DNA of 33,376 nt from Woeseiaceae bacterium (GTDB taxonomy: Bacteria > Pseudomonadota > Gammaproteobacteria > Steroidobacterales > Woeseiaceae): positions 1-33,376 of the forward strand of contig JALHUQ010000155.1 of NCBI GenBank assembly GCA_022866645.1, written 5' to 3'. The notes below the pieces were generated by a model that saw only the letters and a list, made by a program, of their open reading frames with translations, ran no database searches and was not told the DNA's origin. This document shows, one piece after another, positions 33,007 to 33,376 of the stretch (position 1 is its first letter; every line of letters starts with the position of its first letter). A program made the translations under genes and the position numbers.

Positions 33007-33366
33007 ATGGAGAAATTAAAGAACTGGTTGAAAGAGCGATTTTCAGCCGACGAATCCACGCCACCGGAGCCCTTGCGACGTACCGGCGCACACCCTGCTG
33101 CGCGCCGACAACGACCGACTGTACAGAAAACCAGCAAAGAATTCGTGAAGAACGACAGCAAGCTCTCACCGACAATCGAAGACGGTGGCCCTGGCAAGAA
33201 CGTGCTGATTCGGAATAAGTACATCCGTGAAGACACCGGTACGCACGAGACATTGAAGATTCTGGACGATTCGCTCATTGATTCTGGTGAGGAAACCGGA
33301 ATCGACCCTTACAACACCGGCGGCTTCGATCGGTCCAGGAATTGGAGCAGTCGCTTCAGAAAGTAA
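33007..33366 (+). CDS. Small hydrophilic protein of unknown function
   Basis: A 119-residue protein with no family that I recognise. ATG 33007 is taken (ATG 33004 is adjacent, and a longer frame begins at 32965). It starts with an amphipathic helix MEKLKNWLKERF that could bind a membrane, then a proline- and arginine-rich low-complexity part and an acidic, probably disordered C-terminal half (ILDDSLIDSGEETGIDPYN). Serines and threonines are many in the C-terminal half. It ends 10 bases before the right edge. Coding status is moderately sure from the clean frame. Confidence 0.55.
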   Translation: MEKLKNWLKERFSADESTPPEPLRRTGAHPAARRQRPTVQKTSKEFVKNDSKLSPTIEDGGPGKNVLIRNKYIREDTGTHETLKILDDSLIDSGEETGIDPYNTGGFDRSRNWSSRFRK

Positions 33367-33376
33367 ATTCCTTCGG

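Noticed and set aside
32736..33218. 160-codon plus-strand frame overlapping the last two small genes
   Set aside because: Overlaps two better frames, is arginine-rich and low in hydrophobic order, as expected for a shifted frame.

Overview
The window reads as a chromosomal segment of a gammaproteobacterium, probably from a Woeseiales/Chromatiales/Xanthomonadales-like branch rather than an enteric. The evidence is gene order (hrcA-grpE-dnaK-dnaJ-dapB-carA-carB, with nadK-recN-fur-bamE-rnfH-ratA-smpB-ssrA diverging from it), a one-piece tmRNA, a Fur without cysteines as in Pseudomonas, and sigma-32-type heat-shock promoters. I see no rRNA, tRNA, CRISPR array, prophage or intact insertion sequence. 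The lineage is inferred from gene content only.

Left part (1-14660), housekeeping. On the minus strand run hrcA, grpE, dnaK, dnaJ, dapB, carA and the 5' part of carB: the Hsp70 chaperone machine, then lysine/peptidoglycan precursor synthesis and carbamoyl phosphate for arginine and pyrimidines. grpE and dnaK each have a good sigma-32 promoter with the same 13-nt spacer. dapB has no ATG, GTG or TTG that would keep its nucleotide-binding motif. On the plus strand nadK and recN are followed by fur (convergent), bamE, then rnfH, ratA and a sodium-dependent transporter on the minus strand, and finally smpB and ssrA, the two parts of trans-translation. Two strong terminators lie back to back after ssrA.

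Middle part (14690-22510), envelope and metabolism. A minus-strand operon encodes a CsgG-family protein, a small lipoprotein, a DUF4810 lipoprotein and a DUF799/GNA1162-type lipoprotein, with tight couplings and a clear terminator. A second minus-strand pair is a large secreted protein of unknown function plus a secreted dual-specificity-phosphatase-like protein. On the plus strand a GNAT acetyltransferase overlaps a saccharopine-dehydrogenase-like membrane oxidoreductase, which ends tail to tail with a secreted DUF1684 protein.

Right part (22580-33376). typA/bipA overlaps an SrkA-type kinase gene. A gene-poor 407-bp stretch follows, then an overlapping pair of lipoprotein genes and an NlpC/P60 lipoprotein. 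The most novel-looking block is 27747-33366 on the plus strand: a secreted HEXXH metallopeptidase, a Ycf46-like AAA+ ATPase, a long coiled-coil protein with a C-terminal FHA domain, two small two-helix membrane proteins and a small hydrophilic protein. I infer an envelope-associated assembly or quality-control system built around the ATPase and the phosphopeptide-reading scaffold. That function is a hypothesis.
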